Shown here: one piece after another, positions 8,487 to 17,499 of the stretch
Position numbering within the stretch: the stretch's first letter is position 1
Layout: every line of letters begins with the position of its first letter
Source of the DNA: Novosphingobium sp. B 225
GTDB lineage: Bacteria; Pseudomonadota; Alphaproteobacteria; Sphingomonadales; Sphingomonadaceae
Length of the DNA: 64,000 bases
NCBI RefSeq assembly: GCF_002198665.1
Contig: NZ_MWLM01000062.1
Span: forward strand, 87,659 to 151,658
Direction of reading: 5' to 3'
Translations under genes and position numbers: made by a program
Notes under the pieces: generated by a model
Told to the model about the DNA's origin: nothing
Seen by the model: only the letters and a program-made list of their open reading frames with translations
Database searches by the model: none

Positions 8487-9470
8487 CTATTGCGGCAGGT
8501 CCTGCATCTGGAATTCAAAGGCCAGCAGCAGGCTGCGCTGCAGATCGGCATTGTTGTCATCGCTGATCATCCAGGCCGCCATTCGGCCCTGGCCCAGCGG
8601 TTCAAGCGCCAGTCCTTCGTAATTGTCCATTGGCACATCGGCGGGAAACTCGCCCAGATCCTTCATTTCCACTACAGCCCCGGGGGCAATGCCGCGCGGG
8701 TCCAGCAGGCCAAGGCGGGCTGAAAAGCGCATCGGAAAGGGCCAGATCAAGCGGCGCTGCAGCACCAGCACGCGGCCATCGGGCAGTACGGCCATGTCAG
8801 TCGGACGAAACTGCCAAGGCCCGGCGATATAGAATGGGAATGGTTCTGCTCCCTCCGCCGGATCGCCAGTGAACAGCAATGCCGGATGGGCGGCCTGATC
8901 ACGCCAGCGCGTGGTGCATTCGCACAGCGCAATGGTGCGGCCATCGGCCAACCGCGCAATCGCTTCGGGCCCGGTATTGGCCGGCCAGCGGCGCATCGCA
9001 GCGGGTTGGTGATAGGCCTCCATCTGCAACTTGCGATCGAACCGCATCACCAGATTGCGTCCTTCTGAAGCGATCCACAGCCGGCCTGTGGCGGGATCGC
9101 GCTGGGCCGCTTCCGTATCGCGGTCCTGCTTGCGCCAGGCGCGGGGGGCAAACAGGGTCGACAAATGAACCGGCCCGCGCTCGCCGGGTTCAGGGAACTC
9201 CAGCGTATAGCCCGCATCGCTGATCGCCAGCAGGCGTCCGGGGGCAGACTGGACCAGCGCGGAATAGCCGCCGAACTGCTGGTTCGGGCTGGCCAGCTGC
9301 CACGCCCCGGTAAGATGCAGCGGACCGATGCGGCAGCAGTCAGCCGGCAGAGGAAGGGCCTTGATGGTCAGTTCCTGCGCCAGGGAGAAGGGCCGCAAGG
9401 GGCTGCGCAGCCAGGTGACGGGGGCAAGCGCGGCGATCAGCAGCAGGGCAAGGATCAGGCGGCGCGGCAT
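8487..9470 (-). CDS. Exported esterase-like activity of phytase family protein
   Basis: The 327 residues begin with a hydrophobic N-terminal segment (about 4-20) that serves as a signal or anchor. The sequence reads as a beta-propeller with motifs typical of the phytase-like esterase domain: FGGYSALVQ, LLAISDAGYTLEF, NTGPEAIARL, FRPTDMAVLPDGRVLVLQRR and DNYEGLALE. The ATG at 9470 was chosen over an upstream in-frame start because the added residues are not protein-like. The substrate is unknown; phosphoester or calcium-dependent activity is possible by family. Confidence 0.85.
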   Translation of the reverse strand: MPRRLILALLLIAALAPVTWLRSPLRPFSLAQELTIKALPLPADCCRIGPLHLTGAWQLASPNQQFGGYSALVQSAPGRLLAISDAGYTLEFPEPGERGPVHLSTLFAPRAWRKQDRDTEAAQRDPATGRLWIASEGRNLVMRFDRKLQMEAYHQPAAMRRWPANTGPEAIARLADGRTIALCECTTRWRDQAAHPALLFTGDPAEGAEPFPFYIAGPWQFRPTDMAVLPDGRVLVLQRRLIWPFPMRFSARLGLLDPRGIAPGAVVEMKDLGEFPADVPMDNYEGLALEPLGQGRMAAWMISDDNNADLQRSLLLAFEFQMQDLPQ

Positions 9471-9592
9471 AGCCTGCCTGCACTGGGCGTTCCGCCTCGG
9501 CAAATCAAGGCTGTGCGCCGTGCCGTGACGATTGACGCCCCGCCGGGCAAGGGGCAAGATCGCTGCAGACCAATTGAAGGGGGATAGATCCC

Positions 9593-10126
9593 GTGGCGAG
9601 CCTGTTTCACCGTTCCATTCTGGGCCTGATTGCCCTGTCCTGCGCCACCGCTGCACTAGCGAAGGACAAGGACAAGGATGAGAATCTGGCTCCTCCGCCG
9701 GTGTTTCAGGCCGTGATCGAATGCAAGGACCTGACCGATCCCGCGCAGCGTCTGGCCTGTTATGATCGCACGGTCGGCGCGATGGCGAGCGCGCGGGAAA
9801 CCAAGGATCTGGTTGTGGCGGACCGCGCCACCATGCGCGAGGCTCGCAAGGGACTGTTCGGCCTCGCGCTACCCAAGATCAAGCTGTTTGGCGGGGGCGA
9901 CAGTGAAGATGTGGTGGCGATCGATGGCACGATCGAAAGCACCTATGCCGCGCGGGATGGCAACTTTGTGTTCGTGCTGGCCGATGGCGCGCGCTGGAAA
10001 CAGATCGATGGCCGCCCCGCCTATGCCAAGAAGGGCGACCCGATCCATATTGAAAAAGCTTCGCTCGGCAGCTTCTTTGCCAAGATCGGCCGCGGCCAGA
10101 ACGCCCGGGTAATCCGGATCCAGTAG
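9593..10126 (+). CDS. Exported protein of unknown function
   Basis: This is a 177-residue protein starting with GTG, preceded by a purine-rich ribosome site (GGGGGA). A signal peptide ends near ALAK (residue 24) and a Lys/Asp-rich stretch follows. One motif, ECKDLTDPAQRLACYDR, resembles the short Cys-containing motif of exported proteins related to type VI-associated TagB/VasL-like small proteins, but I cannot assign a family. A C-terminal region (about 105-177) looks like a small beta-rich domain. It is divergent from the phytase-like gene. Confidence 0.75.
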   Translation: MASLFHRSILGLIALSCATAALAKDKDKDENLAPPPVFQAVIECKDLTDPAQRLACYDRTVGAMASARETKDLVVADRATMREARKGLFGLALPKIKLFGGGDSEDVVAIDGTIESTYAARDGNFVFVLADGARWKQIDGRPAYAKKGDPIHIEKASLGSFFAKIGRGQNARVIRIQ

Positions 10127-10140
10127 CCGGGGCGGCTGCT

Positions 10141-10248
10141 TAGGGTCAGGAAGGAAGGCGCAGGAATATGTCGATATTTCAACACTTCCTGACGAAGCGC
10201 TGGGCCATTCTGCCGCCGCGAAGGCGCGGTTGATAGGTCCTGACCCTA
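10141..10248. repeat. 108-bp element with 11-bp terminal inverted repeats
   Basis: TAGGGTCAGGA at 10141-10151 is exactly inverted at 10238-10248 (TCCTGACCCTA). The interior has no gene. The right terminal repeat supplies the stop codon (TAG, 10246-10248) of the small protein gene to its right. Size and ends resemble a miniature inverted-repeat transposable element. A flanking target-site duplication was not evident. Confidence 0.6.
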
Positions 10249-10545
10249 GCTGCCGACCTGGCCCGCCGTCTCATTCATCAGGCGGACGGTGTCGCGCGCG
10301 GCACGGTTGCCATCATCATCGGCCCGGGCCCAGTCCCGCTTGGTCCGGCATACGGTGTGTGCCTTGGCCACACTGCCGATTTCGACATCGCGGCGGCAGC
10401 GGATGAAATAGGGATGATCCTTGCCGACGGTCTTGTTGAAGGCGCGGATTTCCTTCAGCGACATGTGGCTGGGATCGGGTTCGGGAACGCTCGGTGAAGC
10501 CGTCCTGGCAATGGCGGCGGCAAGAATGACGGGAAACAGGGTCAT
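10246..10545 (-). CDS. Small exported protein of unknown function
   Basis: The protein has 99 residues. An N-terminal hydrophobic stretch (1-16) looks like a signal peptide. The mature part is charged and has two Cys (in FIRCRRD and TVCRTKRDWA), which could form a disulfide. I do not recognise the family. Its C-terminus (GQVGS, stop) coincides with the end of the 108-bp inverted-repeat element, so the original C-terminus may have been altered by that element. Confidence 0.65.
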   Translation of the reverse strand: MTLFPVILAAAIARTASPSVPEPDPSHMSLKEIRAFNKTVGKDHPYFIRCRRDVEIGSVAKAHTVCRTKRDWARADDDGNRAARDTVRLMNETAGQVGS

Positions 10546-10634
10546 AAGAGTCCAACTTCCGTAAGTGGCTGAATGGGCCGGAGGTTATCCTTGCCCGCTG
10601 GGCAAGGCAAGCGTGGAACCGCGTCGTTCGTCGA

Positions 10635-11822
10635 TCAGGGCCGTGCCAGCGAACGGCCTGTGGCTTCGAAGTAACGCACGATGGCCTGCTGCTCAGCCGT
10701 GGTCAGGTGCGGGTTCCAGGTGTCGATAATCAGGATGTGGCGGCGCTGATCGCTGTTGTTCCAGGCCTCGTGATCGATCGAATCGTCGAAAGCAAAGGCC
10801 TTGCCCTCTACCCACGGCCGTGTTTCCCCGCCGACGCGAAAGCCGCAATCGGGGGGCACATCAAGCGCAAGATGGACGATCGCGCGGGTATTGGTAACCC
10901 CGGTATGGGCCGGAATAGCGCTGTGCGGCTTGAGCATCGAAAAGAAGGCGTTGGGCGCCTTGCCGGGAATTTGCTGCAACGGCAGCCGTTTCAGCAGCGC
11001 CGCAGTTTTGGGACAACGCTCCAGCACGGGCTGATTGGGCTGGCCATATTCGTAGAGGAAGCAGGCGCTCCAGTCATAATTGTGGCTAAGGGGAGACCAC
11101 TTGTTCTGCGGGGCGCCGGGTTCCATCTGGACATAGGGAATGATCGCCGGATTGCCTTCTTCCAGCAGGCCATGCAGCTCTGCCCGGATGTCATCCGTCG
11201 CTGCTTCCAGTTCGGCCAGCCATGGGAAATGCTTGAAATCGAAGTATTCGTCAGCCGGCAGGAACGGATAATAGAGCCCGGCACATTCGTTGAAATAGAC
11301 CCGGCGACGGCCGATCGAATGATCATAGAAGGCGCGGACCCGGCGGCGCTCAGTCTCGTCCAGCACCGGGTCAAGCTCGGCATAGGCGAGGTCGGCATCG
11401 GTGCCGATCCGGCGCTGCATTTCCGCAACGAAGTCCCGACCGATTTGCAGTTCCGCATCAAGCCCGGGAACCGGATTCTCTATCCCCAAGGCCAGTTGCA
11501 GCGCGCCGGTCCAGGCAGACAGGGCCTCTTCCTCGTCACCAATGCGTTGCAGGTTCTGGGCCTTGCGCAGCTGCGCGACGAAATCGGTTCGATCAAGGTC
11601 GAGCGCCTGGTTGAGGATCGCCAGCTCACCCTTGTCGTCTCCGCTATCGCGCAAGGCATGCGCCAGATTGCGCCACAGCGCGCCCGCCAGCGGATCATGA
11701 GCGGTAGCGCGGCGAAAGGCCTCTACCGCAAGGGCGGCGTTGCCTGCGCGCAGGGCAGCCATGCCCTCGGCATTGGCTTCTCGAGCGGCGGCGAGCCGCG
11801 CCTGATCGGTAGTATCCGCCAT
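10635..11822 (-). CDS. TPR-containing aspartyl/asparaginyl beta-hydroxylase family protein
   Basis: The 395-residue protein has an N-terminal TPR region (about 1-130, e.g. GALWRNLAHALRDSGDD) and a C-terminal Asp/Asn beta-hydroxylase domain, an Fe(II)/2-oxoglutarate dioxygenase. Visible motifs are HSAIPAHTG (first iron His), NTRAIVHLAL, the segment GKAFAFDDSIDHEAWN (second His), and RRHILIIDTWNP. The open frame continues far upstream, but the ATG at 11822 gives a clean N-terminus next to the divergent promoter. It pairs divergently with a sulfotransferase-like gene, and a TonB receptor lies beyond. Its target may be a protein side chain or a small molecule. Confidence 0.88.
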   Translation of the reverse strand: MADTTDQARLAAAREANAEGMAALRAGNAALAVEAFRRATAHDPLAGALWRNLAHALRDSGDDKGELAILNQALDLDRTDFVAQLRKAQNLQRIGDEEEALSAWTGALQLALGIENPVPGLDAELQIGRDFVAEMQRRIGTDADLAYAELDPVLDETERRRVRAFYDHSIGRRRVYFNECAGLYYPFLPADEYFDFKHFPWLAELEAATDDIRAELHGLLEEGNPAIIPYVQMEPGAPQNKWSPLSHNYDWSACFLYEYGQPNQPVLERCPKTAALLKRLPLQQIPGKAPNAFFSMLKPHSAIPAHTGVTNTRAIVHLALDVPPDCGFRVGGETRPWVEGKAFAFDDSIDHEAWNNSDQRRHILIIDTWNPHLTTAEQQAIVRYFEATGRSLARP

Positions 11823-11900
11823 GCGGGCCGGGATAAGCCGGGCTCGGCGGCGCCGCAAGCGAGAGTTGCAGGCGGGCCGGGCTTTGCCTAGGCTGCCGGA

Positions 11901-12920
11901 ATGGCCTTGCCCCAATTTGCCCTGACCGATCCTGAGTGGCTGGCGCACCGCCATCTGGAGGGTCAGGACCGGGTGCGGTTCATCCACGTGCCACGCAGCG
12001 ATCACCGCCGCGTGCCGTTTCTGACCGACGAATACCTTGGCGCGGCGCGGGCACAAGACGAGCGCGGTGTGGCCCAATGCCTTGACGAGGTTGCCCCCCG
12101 GCGGATGGGCTTTCTGTTCCATTCGGCGTTCTGCGGATCGACCATGCTGCTGTCCGCGCTCGATCAGCCAGGGGTGGCGATGGGCTTGTCTGAACCGGTG
12201 CTGCTCAACGATCTGGTTGGATTTCGTCGGCGCGGCGCTCAACCTGCAGCAGTGGCAAGGCTGGCTGATGGCGCAACGCGGTTGCTTGCCCGGCCGTTTG
12301 AGCCGCAAGAGCTGGCGGTGGTCAAACCCTCCAACGTACTCAACCCTTTGGCCGAACTGCTGCTCGCCCTGCGGGCTGACAGCAATGCGATCCTGCTCCA
12401 TGCTCCTTTGGAGACATTTCTGATATCGGTGGTCCGCAAGGGGCTGTGGTGCCGCCTGTGGGTGCGCGAGCTGCTGGAAGGGTTGTTGACCGACCGGGCG
12501 GTGGACCTGGGGTTCACTCCGCAGGACTATTTCCGCCAGAGCGACCTGCAGATTGCGGCGATAGGTTGGTTGGCCCAGCATGCCCTGTTTCAACGGTTGG
12601 CGGCCAAACTGGGGCCTGGCCGGATCCGCACGCTGGATTCAGAAGTTCTGACCGCCCGGCCCGCCGATGTCTTGCGGGCCGCAACGCGGCATTATCAGCT
12701 GCAGGCTGATCCCGCGCAATTGGCCGCTATGGCCGGCAGTCCGGTGTTCTCGCGGCATTCGAAGTCCGGTGAAAGGTTCGATTCCGCCCGGCGCGGGATT
12801 GAATATGCCGAGGCGCGCGCCGCGCACGGCGATGAGATTGGCAAAGTTACGCTGTGGGCCGCAGAAGTGGCACGCGCGGCGGGCATCGCAATGGAATTGC
12901 CTCATCCGCTGATCGCCTGA
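11901..12920 (+). CDS. Sulfotransferase-like P-loop protein
   Basis: The 339 residues carry a near N-terminal motif FHSAFCGSTMLL (about 73-84). It resembles the 5'-phosphosulfate loop of sulfotransferases, in which a Ser/Thr-rich loop binds PAPS. The rest is helical and has no second motif that I can place with confidence. The protein is cytoplasmic, with no signal peptide. It is divergent, with a 78-bp gap, from the beta-hydroxylase and converges on the TonB receptor gene. Sulfotransferase activity is inferred from this one motif; a kinase-like or degenerate P-loop role is possible. Confidence 0.65.
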   Translation: MALPQFALTDPEWLAHRHLEGQDRVRFIHVPRSDHRRVPFLTDEYLGAARAQDERGVAQCLDEVAPRRMGFLFHSAFCGSTMLLSALDQPGVAMGLSEPVLLNDLVGFRRRGAQPAAVARLADGATRLLARPFEPQELAVVKPSNVLNPLAELLLALRADSNAILLHAPLETFLISVVRKGLWCRLWVRELLEGLLTDRAVDLGFTPQDYFRQSDLQIAAIGWLAQHALFQRLAAKLGPGRIRTLDSEVLTARPADVLRAATRHYQLQADPAQLAAMAGSPVFSRHSKSGERFDSARRGIEYAEARAAHGDEIGKVTLWAAEVARAAGIAMELPHPLIA

Positions 12921-12983
12921 CCATCCGGTCGGCGCGGTCCAACTGCCTTCAGATCATACTTCAGATCAGAGCGTCTGGCACAC

Positions 12984-13018
12984 AAACGAAAGGGGGCGGG
13001 CATTGCTGCCCGCCCCCT
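12984..13018 (-). terminator. Intrinsic terminator of the TonB receptor gene
   Basis: A perfect 10-bp GC stem (12993-13002 with 13009-13018) encloses a 6-base loop. Read on the minus strand, it is followed by TTTCGTTTG. It lies 22 bases past the stop of the receptor gene. Confidence 0.85.
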
Positions 13019-13040
13019 GACGTTTCGAGTGCAGTTCCGA

Positions 13041-16000
13041 CTAGAACTTCACGCGGGCGCTCACCGCAAAACGGCGACCCAGCGCGTCGTAGCTCGACGG
13101 ATAGGTGTTGCCACCGTTCTGCGACGTGGTGCCGACGGTGCCACCAACCAGCGGCGGCTTCTTGTCGAACAGGTTGAACACCGACATGGTTACGTCGAAG
13201 TTCTTGGTCACGTCGAAGCGGGTGGTCAGGTCGAACCAGCTGTAGGCCTTGATCGTACGGAACTTGGTATCGATCAAGCAGCCGCCGCCGCCATTGGCGA
13301 TCGCGTCGCCAGCGTCGGTGGTGTAGTTCGGGCAGCCCTGCTGAGCGGCCGGCAGCAAAACACCAGCCGAGTTGCGGTTGGCCGCTTCGGCCGCCGCAAT
13401 GTCGTCAGCCAGCTGCTGGTCTTCCAGATGCACCTTGTTCATCCAGCGCCACAGCAGCGAGATGTCCACCGGACCCAGGCTGAGTGTAGTGCGCTGGTTG
13501 AACGAGTACTTCGGCTGGATCGACGAGCAGTTGATCGAGTACTGGTTGACGCAGTCACGATCCAGCGAGGTCGGGGTCGCCTGGAACTTCGAATGCGCGG
13601 TGTAGTTGCCCTGGAAGGCGAACGACACACGAGCTTCCTGACCCAGCATCGTGCCGATGCCGGTCGTGTAGTTCATGCTCAGATCGATACCGTTGGTGGC
13701 CAGCTTGCCGAGGTTCGAAAGCACGCCGAACAGACCGAAGGTCGTGTCGGGTGGACCGTCGAGCGCGCCGCTGATCGGGTTACGACGGATCGAGGTGCAG
13801 GCCGGGTTGGTGGCGCTGGAAGCACTGAGGCTGCCGAAGCAGGCCGAGATCAGGTCCGCCGGGGTCGGCGTGGTGATCGCGTCCTTCACCTTGATGTCAT
13901 AATAATCGACCGTGGCCGAGAAGCCCGGCAGGAACGCAGGCGTGAACACCGCACCGACAGTCCAGGTGGTGGCCGTTTCCGGACCCACGTTGGTGTTACC
14001 GCCAGCAGTGATGTTGGCCTGGCCAGCGGTCGGGTTGTTGATGAACCCGATGGTCGCCACAGGAGCGCCCTGTGCAAGGCAGACCGCCCGGAGGTTGGCA
14101 TTCGAGTTCGGTGCACCACCAGCACAGGGATCGGTGCCCAGGTTGGTCAGGCCGGTCGACACAGGCGAGAACAGTTCGCCGATGTTCGGGGCGCGGACCG
14201 CGCGCTGGTAGTTGCCACGGAACTTGAAGTCCGGGGTCGGGGCCCAAGTGCCGGCCACCTTCCAGGTGGTGGCATTGTAGGTCGGGTTACCGGCCGTCGC
14301 GATCTTGTAGTGCGACTGACGGATACCTGCTTCGACCGACAGCTGGTGCAGCATCGGCTTGTCCTGTGCCAGCGGCACGATCAATTCGCCGAAGCCTTCG
14401 TACACTTCATAGCCGCCCTTGATGTCCGGAGCTGCGCCACCGGCGCCGCCCAGTTCACCAGCGGTCTTGGCCAGAAGGTCCGAAGCCTGCTCTGCCTGAT
14501 ACTTGCGGTATTCGGTCCCAACCGCGAAGTTGATCCCGTCCGAAGCCCAGGGCGAGCTGATGCCGGTATCACCGCTGATCACGCCCTTGACCTGGTCAAG
14601 CTTGGTGTTGACCTGGTTGGTGGAGTTGTCGTTGATGAAATCGACCTGCGCAGCATTGACGGCACCCGGCTGGAAGATGTTCAGCGGGACGCAGCCATTG
14701 GTGTTGGTCAAGCAGCTGTTGGGGTTGGTTGCCAGCAGAGCCTGACGCACGCGCGAAAGCAGCACGTAGTTCTGGATGGTCTGCAGCTTCTTCGATTCGC
14801 CGTGCGAGCCATTCACGTCAAAGTGAATGTTGTCGGTGATGTCACCGCGCACACCGGCGCGCATGTCAAACACCTGGCTGTTGTAGCTCGAAATACGCGG
14901 ACCGACTTCAACTGCGCGCCAGCGCAGACCGAAGTTGAAGGTGCGGTAGTTCGGATCCGACGGGCTCAGGGCCGTGGCGGCCGCGGCGCACTGTGCAGCG
15001 GTCATGGTGGTGCCACCACCCAGCGCAGCGTTGGTCGCAGCGCGGGCGCACAGCGTGGCGCGCTGTGCAGCGGTGATGAACGGGTTCGAAACCGGCACCG
15101 AAACGGCCGAAGCGAACACGCCCGACGGCGCGATCACGGTGTCAACGGTGTTGTTCGAATACATGCCGCGGGCATAGACTTCGATCCCGTCAGCCACTTC
15201 ATAGCGAGCCTGGCTGAACATGTTGAAGCGCTTGAACGGCACCTGGAACACGTTGTACGGGTTGAAGTTGAAGGGCTTGTTGTAAGCCTTCAGCGCGGTA
15301 CCATCATCGGTGACCTGCAGGTTGCCGCCGGCGATGTCGAAACGGGCCGGGTTGGTGGTCGACGAACCCTGACCAGCGGTGAAGGTTTCGTCATACGATT
15401 CCAGGGTCACTTCCGACAGCGGACGATCGCCGCCGAAGAACACCGGATCGGCCTTCTGGTAGCCCAGCGACAGCACGGCGTTGCCGCGGCCATCGTCAAA
15501 GTTGGCGCCCAGGGTCACGTCACCGCGGAAGGTGTTGCCATCACCGCGCTCGGTGACTTGTTCGGACACGGTCGCAACCATGCCGGCGAAATCCTTCTTG
15601 GTGATGAAGTTGATCACGCCCGAGATCGCGTCAGCACCGTAGGTCGAGCTTGCACCGCCGGTCAGGACCTGGGTGTTCTGGATCAGGGAAAGCGGGATGT
15701 TGTTAAGGTCAACACGGCCGGTAAGGTCAGCCGGGACGATCCGGTCACCATCGAGCAGCACGATGTTGCGGTTCGAACCCAGACCACGAAGGTCGACGTA
15801 CGAAGAACCGCCGTTGCCGTTGTTCACGTTCGAACCGACCGAAGGAACAGCGCCAGGCAGAGTGCGCAGCACTTCTTCAGCGACGTTCGACTGACGCAGT
15901 TCGAGTTCCTGGCTGCCGATGGTGGCAACCGGAGCCGACGAAGTCAGGTTCGGGTTACGGATCAGCGAGCCGGTGACCACGATGGTCTGGTCTTCGGGGG

Positions 16001-16118
16001 CAGATTCATCCGCGGCGGCATCCTGCGCATAGGCAGCAGCCGACGAGAGCAGCACCATGGCGCCGCCGGCGACCATGTAGGTCGCGCTCGAAAGGAGCGA
16101 TTTCTTGATGGTTTTCAC
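13041..16118 (-). CDS. TonB-dependent outer-membrane receptor
   Basis: The 1025 residues start with a signal peptide ending near AYAQ (residue 32). A TonB-box-like segment DQTIVVTGS (43-51) follows, then a plug domain (about 60-190) with VLRTLPGA, DLRGLG, NIVLLDGDRI and GASSTYGADAISGVINF, and then a long beta-barrel ending in RFAVSARVKF, with the terminal Phe expected of barrel proteins. The receptor takes up a substrate at the outer membrane using TonB energy. The substrate is unknown: there is no siderophore or vitamin B12 gene nearby. The neighbours, a beta-hydroxylase and a sulfotransferase-like protein, are unusual partners. A plus-strand open frame spans the same region as a codon-bias shadow. 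Confidence 0.95.
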   Translation of the reverse strand: MKTIKKSLLSSATYMVAGGAMVLLSSAAAYAQDAAADESAPEDQTIVVTGSLIRNPNLTSSAPVATIGSQELELRQSNVAEEVLRTLPGAVPSVGSNVNNGNGGSSYVDLRGLGSNRNIVLLDGDRIVPADLTGRVDLNNIPLSLIQNTQVLTGGASSTYGADAISGVINFITKKDFAGMVATVSEQVTERGDGNTFRGDVTLGANFDDGRGNAVLSLGYQKADPVFFGGDRPLSEVTLESYDETFTAGQGSSTTNPARFDIAGGNLQVTDDGTALKAYNKPFNFNPYNVFQVPFKRFNMFSQARYEVADGIEVYARGMYSNNTVDTVIAPSGVFASAVSVPVSNPFITAAQRATLCARAATNAALGGGTTMTAAQCAAAATALSPSDPNYRTFNFGLRWRAVEVGPRISSYNSQVFDMRAGVRGDITDNIHFDVNGSHGESKKLQTIQNYVLLSRVRQALLATNPNSCLTNTNGCVPLNIFQPGAVNAAQVDFINDNSTNQVNTKLDQVKGVISGDTGISSPWASDGINFAVGTEYRKYQAEQASDLLAKTAGELGGAGGAAPDIKGGYEVYEGFGELIVPLAQDKPMLHQLSVEAGIRQSHYKIATAGNPTYNATTWKVAGTWAPTPDFKFRGNYQRAVRAPNIGELFSPVSTGLTNLGTDPCAGGAPNSNANLRAVCLAQGAPVATIGFINNPTAGQANITAGGNTNVGPETATTWTVGAVFTPAFLPGFSATVDYYDIKVKDAITTPTPADLISACFGSLSASSATNPACTSIRRNPISGALDGPPDTTFGLFGVLSNLGKLATNGIDLSMNYTTGIGTMLGQEARVSFAFQGNYTAHSKFQATPTSLDRDCVNQYSINCSSIQPKYSFNQRTTLSLGPVDISLLWRWMNKVHLEDQQLADDIAAAEAANRNSAGVLLPAAQQGCPNYTTDAGDAIANGGGGCLIDTKFRTIKAYSWFDLTTRFDVTKNFDVTMSVFNLFDKKPPLVGGTVGTTSQNGGNTYPSSYDALGRRFAVSARVKF

Positions 16119-16385
16119 AGGTCAGTCCCTCTGTAGATCCGGCGAACGGGCCGCACGGATTCCTGATCATCCCCAGCCAGACAGGGCATATGCCCCGCCC
16201 AAAATGCGGATAGATGAGGCGTGAATGACGAATGAACCCGTGCGGATCAAAGGATTTTCAAGGATCAGCCGCATTCGGTTGACGCCTGTTGCATGTGCGC
16301 CACAGGGCTGTGACACGCGCGCAATATTTTTACGTTACGCAGGAAAATTGCGCAACTTACATCCGTGTCGACGCGTAAGGCCCGG

Positions 16386-17273
16386 TCAGCGCCGGGGCAT
16401 CGGTCCGGCAAACAACGAGGCATCGAGCCGGGAATCACGCCATTTCATCGACCAGTGCAAGTGCGGACCCGTTGCGCGGCCGGTCATGCCGATGTTGCCG
16501 ATGTACTGGCCCTGCCGCACCACATCGCCTTCTTTTACCGCCAGCTTCGAACAGTGCAGGAAAGCGCTGTTGAGCCCCATGCCGTGGTCGATCATCAGCA
16601 GCCGCCCTTCCAGCGAGAACGGGCTTTCCGCAGCAAGGATCACTACCCCGTCAGCCGGGGCGACAAAAGGTGTGCCGCTGGCCCCGGTGGCGATATCCAT
16701 TCCTGAATGATAGCTGCCGGGCGTGCCATTGTAGATCCGCTGCGATCCGAACCGTCCGGAGATCCGGCCATAGACCGGCCAGATGAATTTTTGCCGCCAG
16801 CCGTCCGCCGCATGGTCCACAGCGCGGGCCGCGTTGATTCGCGCCAGTTCCCCGGCGCGGCGGCGGGCAAATTCTTCATTGGGCGCGGTGCCGGGCCGCG
16901 GGCCGATCGGGATATATTCCAGCTGCCAGCCGCGCTTGGCGATCGTCAGCGACTGAGTGACGCTGCGTCCATCGGCCAGACGGGCGACGAGCACGGCAGC
17001 CGGGACGGCATCGCGATCAAAGGCGATCAGGAACCGCCCATCCGGACCAAGCGGCACGGGCTTGCCATTGAAGCTGAGCGCATTGATTCCGCGCGGAGCA
17101 AGCCCGCGGGCATATCCGCCCTGGGTAAGCTCGCCGGTCAGCGCAAGGTCAAGCTGCGGTGCCAGCCCGAGCGCATCGGCGGCGCGCGCGCGCATTCCAC
17201 CCAGGTCGGCCCCGAGTGCGGCGCCCAGGGCCAGGACCATGCCCGCGCCCAGCATTACGCTCCGCCGATTCAC
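16386..17273 (-). CDS. M23-family metallopeptidase (LytM domain), exported
   Basis: The 295 residues have a hydrophobic N-terminal segment (about 8-27) that acts as a signal, a middle region, and a C-terminal Peptidase_M23 domain with HSGMD (zinc His and Asp) and GPHLHW (catalytic and zinc His). It probably cuts peptidoglycan cross-links in the periplasm. The GTG start at 17273 overlaps the stop of the upstream DUF2093 gene as GTGA, which suggests translational coupling. An in-frame start 12 bases further upstream is less likely. Confidence 0.9.
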   Translation of the reverse strand: MNRRSVMLGAGMVLALGAALGADLGGMRARAADALGLAPQLDLALTGELTQGGYARGLAPRGINALSFNGKPVPLGPDGRFLIAFDRDAVPAAVLVARLADGRSVTQSLTIAKRGWQLEYIPIGPRPGTAPNEEFARRRAGELARINAARAVDHAADGWRQKFIWPVYGRISGRFGSQRIYNGTPGSYHSGMDIATGASGTPFVAPADGVVILAAESPFSLEGRLLMIDHGMGLNSAFLHCSKLAVKEGDVVRQGQYIGNIGMTGRATGPHLHWSMKWRDSRLDASLFAGPMPRR

Positions 17274-17473
17274 TTGCCGCCGCACAGCCGCCGGGTTGCA
17301 GCGGCGGCATCGGCATAGGCCTCCTGCCGCGCCGCGCTCCAGTAACGGAGCAGTTCAAGCGGGATAGCCTGGGCGGTCACGGCGCAGACCACGTGGCTGC
17401 CGGGGGTCATCACGCGAAAGCCATTGGCCTGGTAAAACAAGGTGGCCGCGCGGTCGGAGTTCTTCATCAGCAT
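17270..17473 (-). CDS. DUF2093 domain protein
   Basis: This is a 67-residue protein. The pattern FRVMTPGSHVVCAV followed by IPLELLRYWSAARQEAYA matches the DUF2093 family of alphaproteobacteria, whose function is unknown. A GGAGG ribosome site precedes the chosen ATG. It is encoded between xseA and the M23 peptidase. It overlaps the peptidase start by four bases and lies 26 bases downstream of xseA. Confidence 0.85.
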   Translation of the reverse strand: MLMKNSDRAATLFYQANGFRVMTPGSHVVCAVTAQAIPLELLRYWSAARQEAYADAAAATRRLCGGK

Positions 17474-17499
17474 GGCATCCTCCTAGCCGCAGATTGCCG

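Noticed and set aside
10635..12593. The beta-hydroxylase extended to 652 residues
   Set aside because: The extra 257 residues read through the divergent promoter and the antisense of the sulfotransferase-like gene, and they lack protein-like composition.
13029..16136. Plus-strand open frame of 1035 codons opposite the TonB receptor
   Set aside because: It is the antisense shadow of a GC-rich gene. The translation is Arg/Val/His-rich with no domain, and the minus strand has a signal peptide, plug and barrel.
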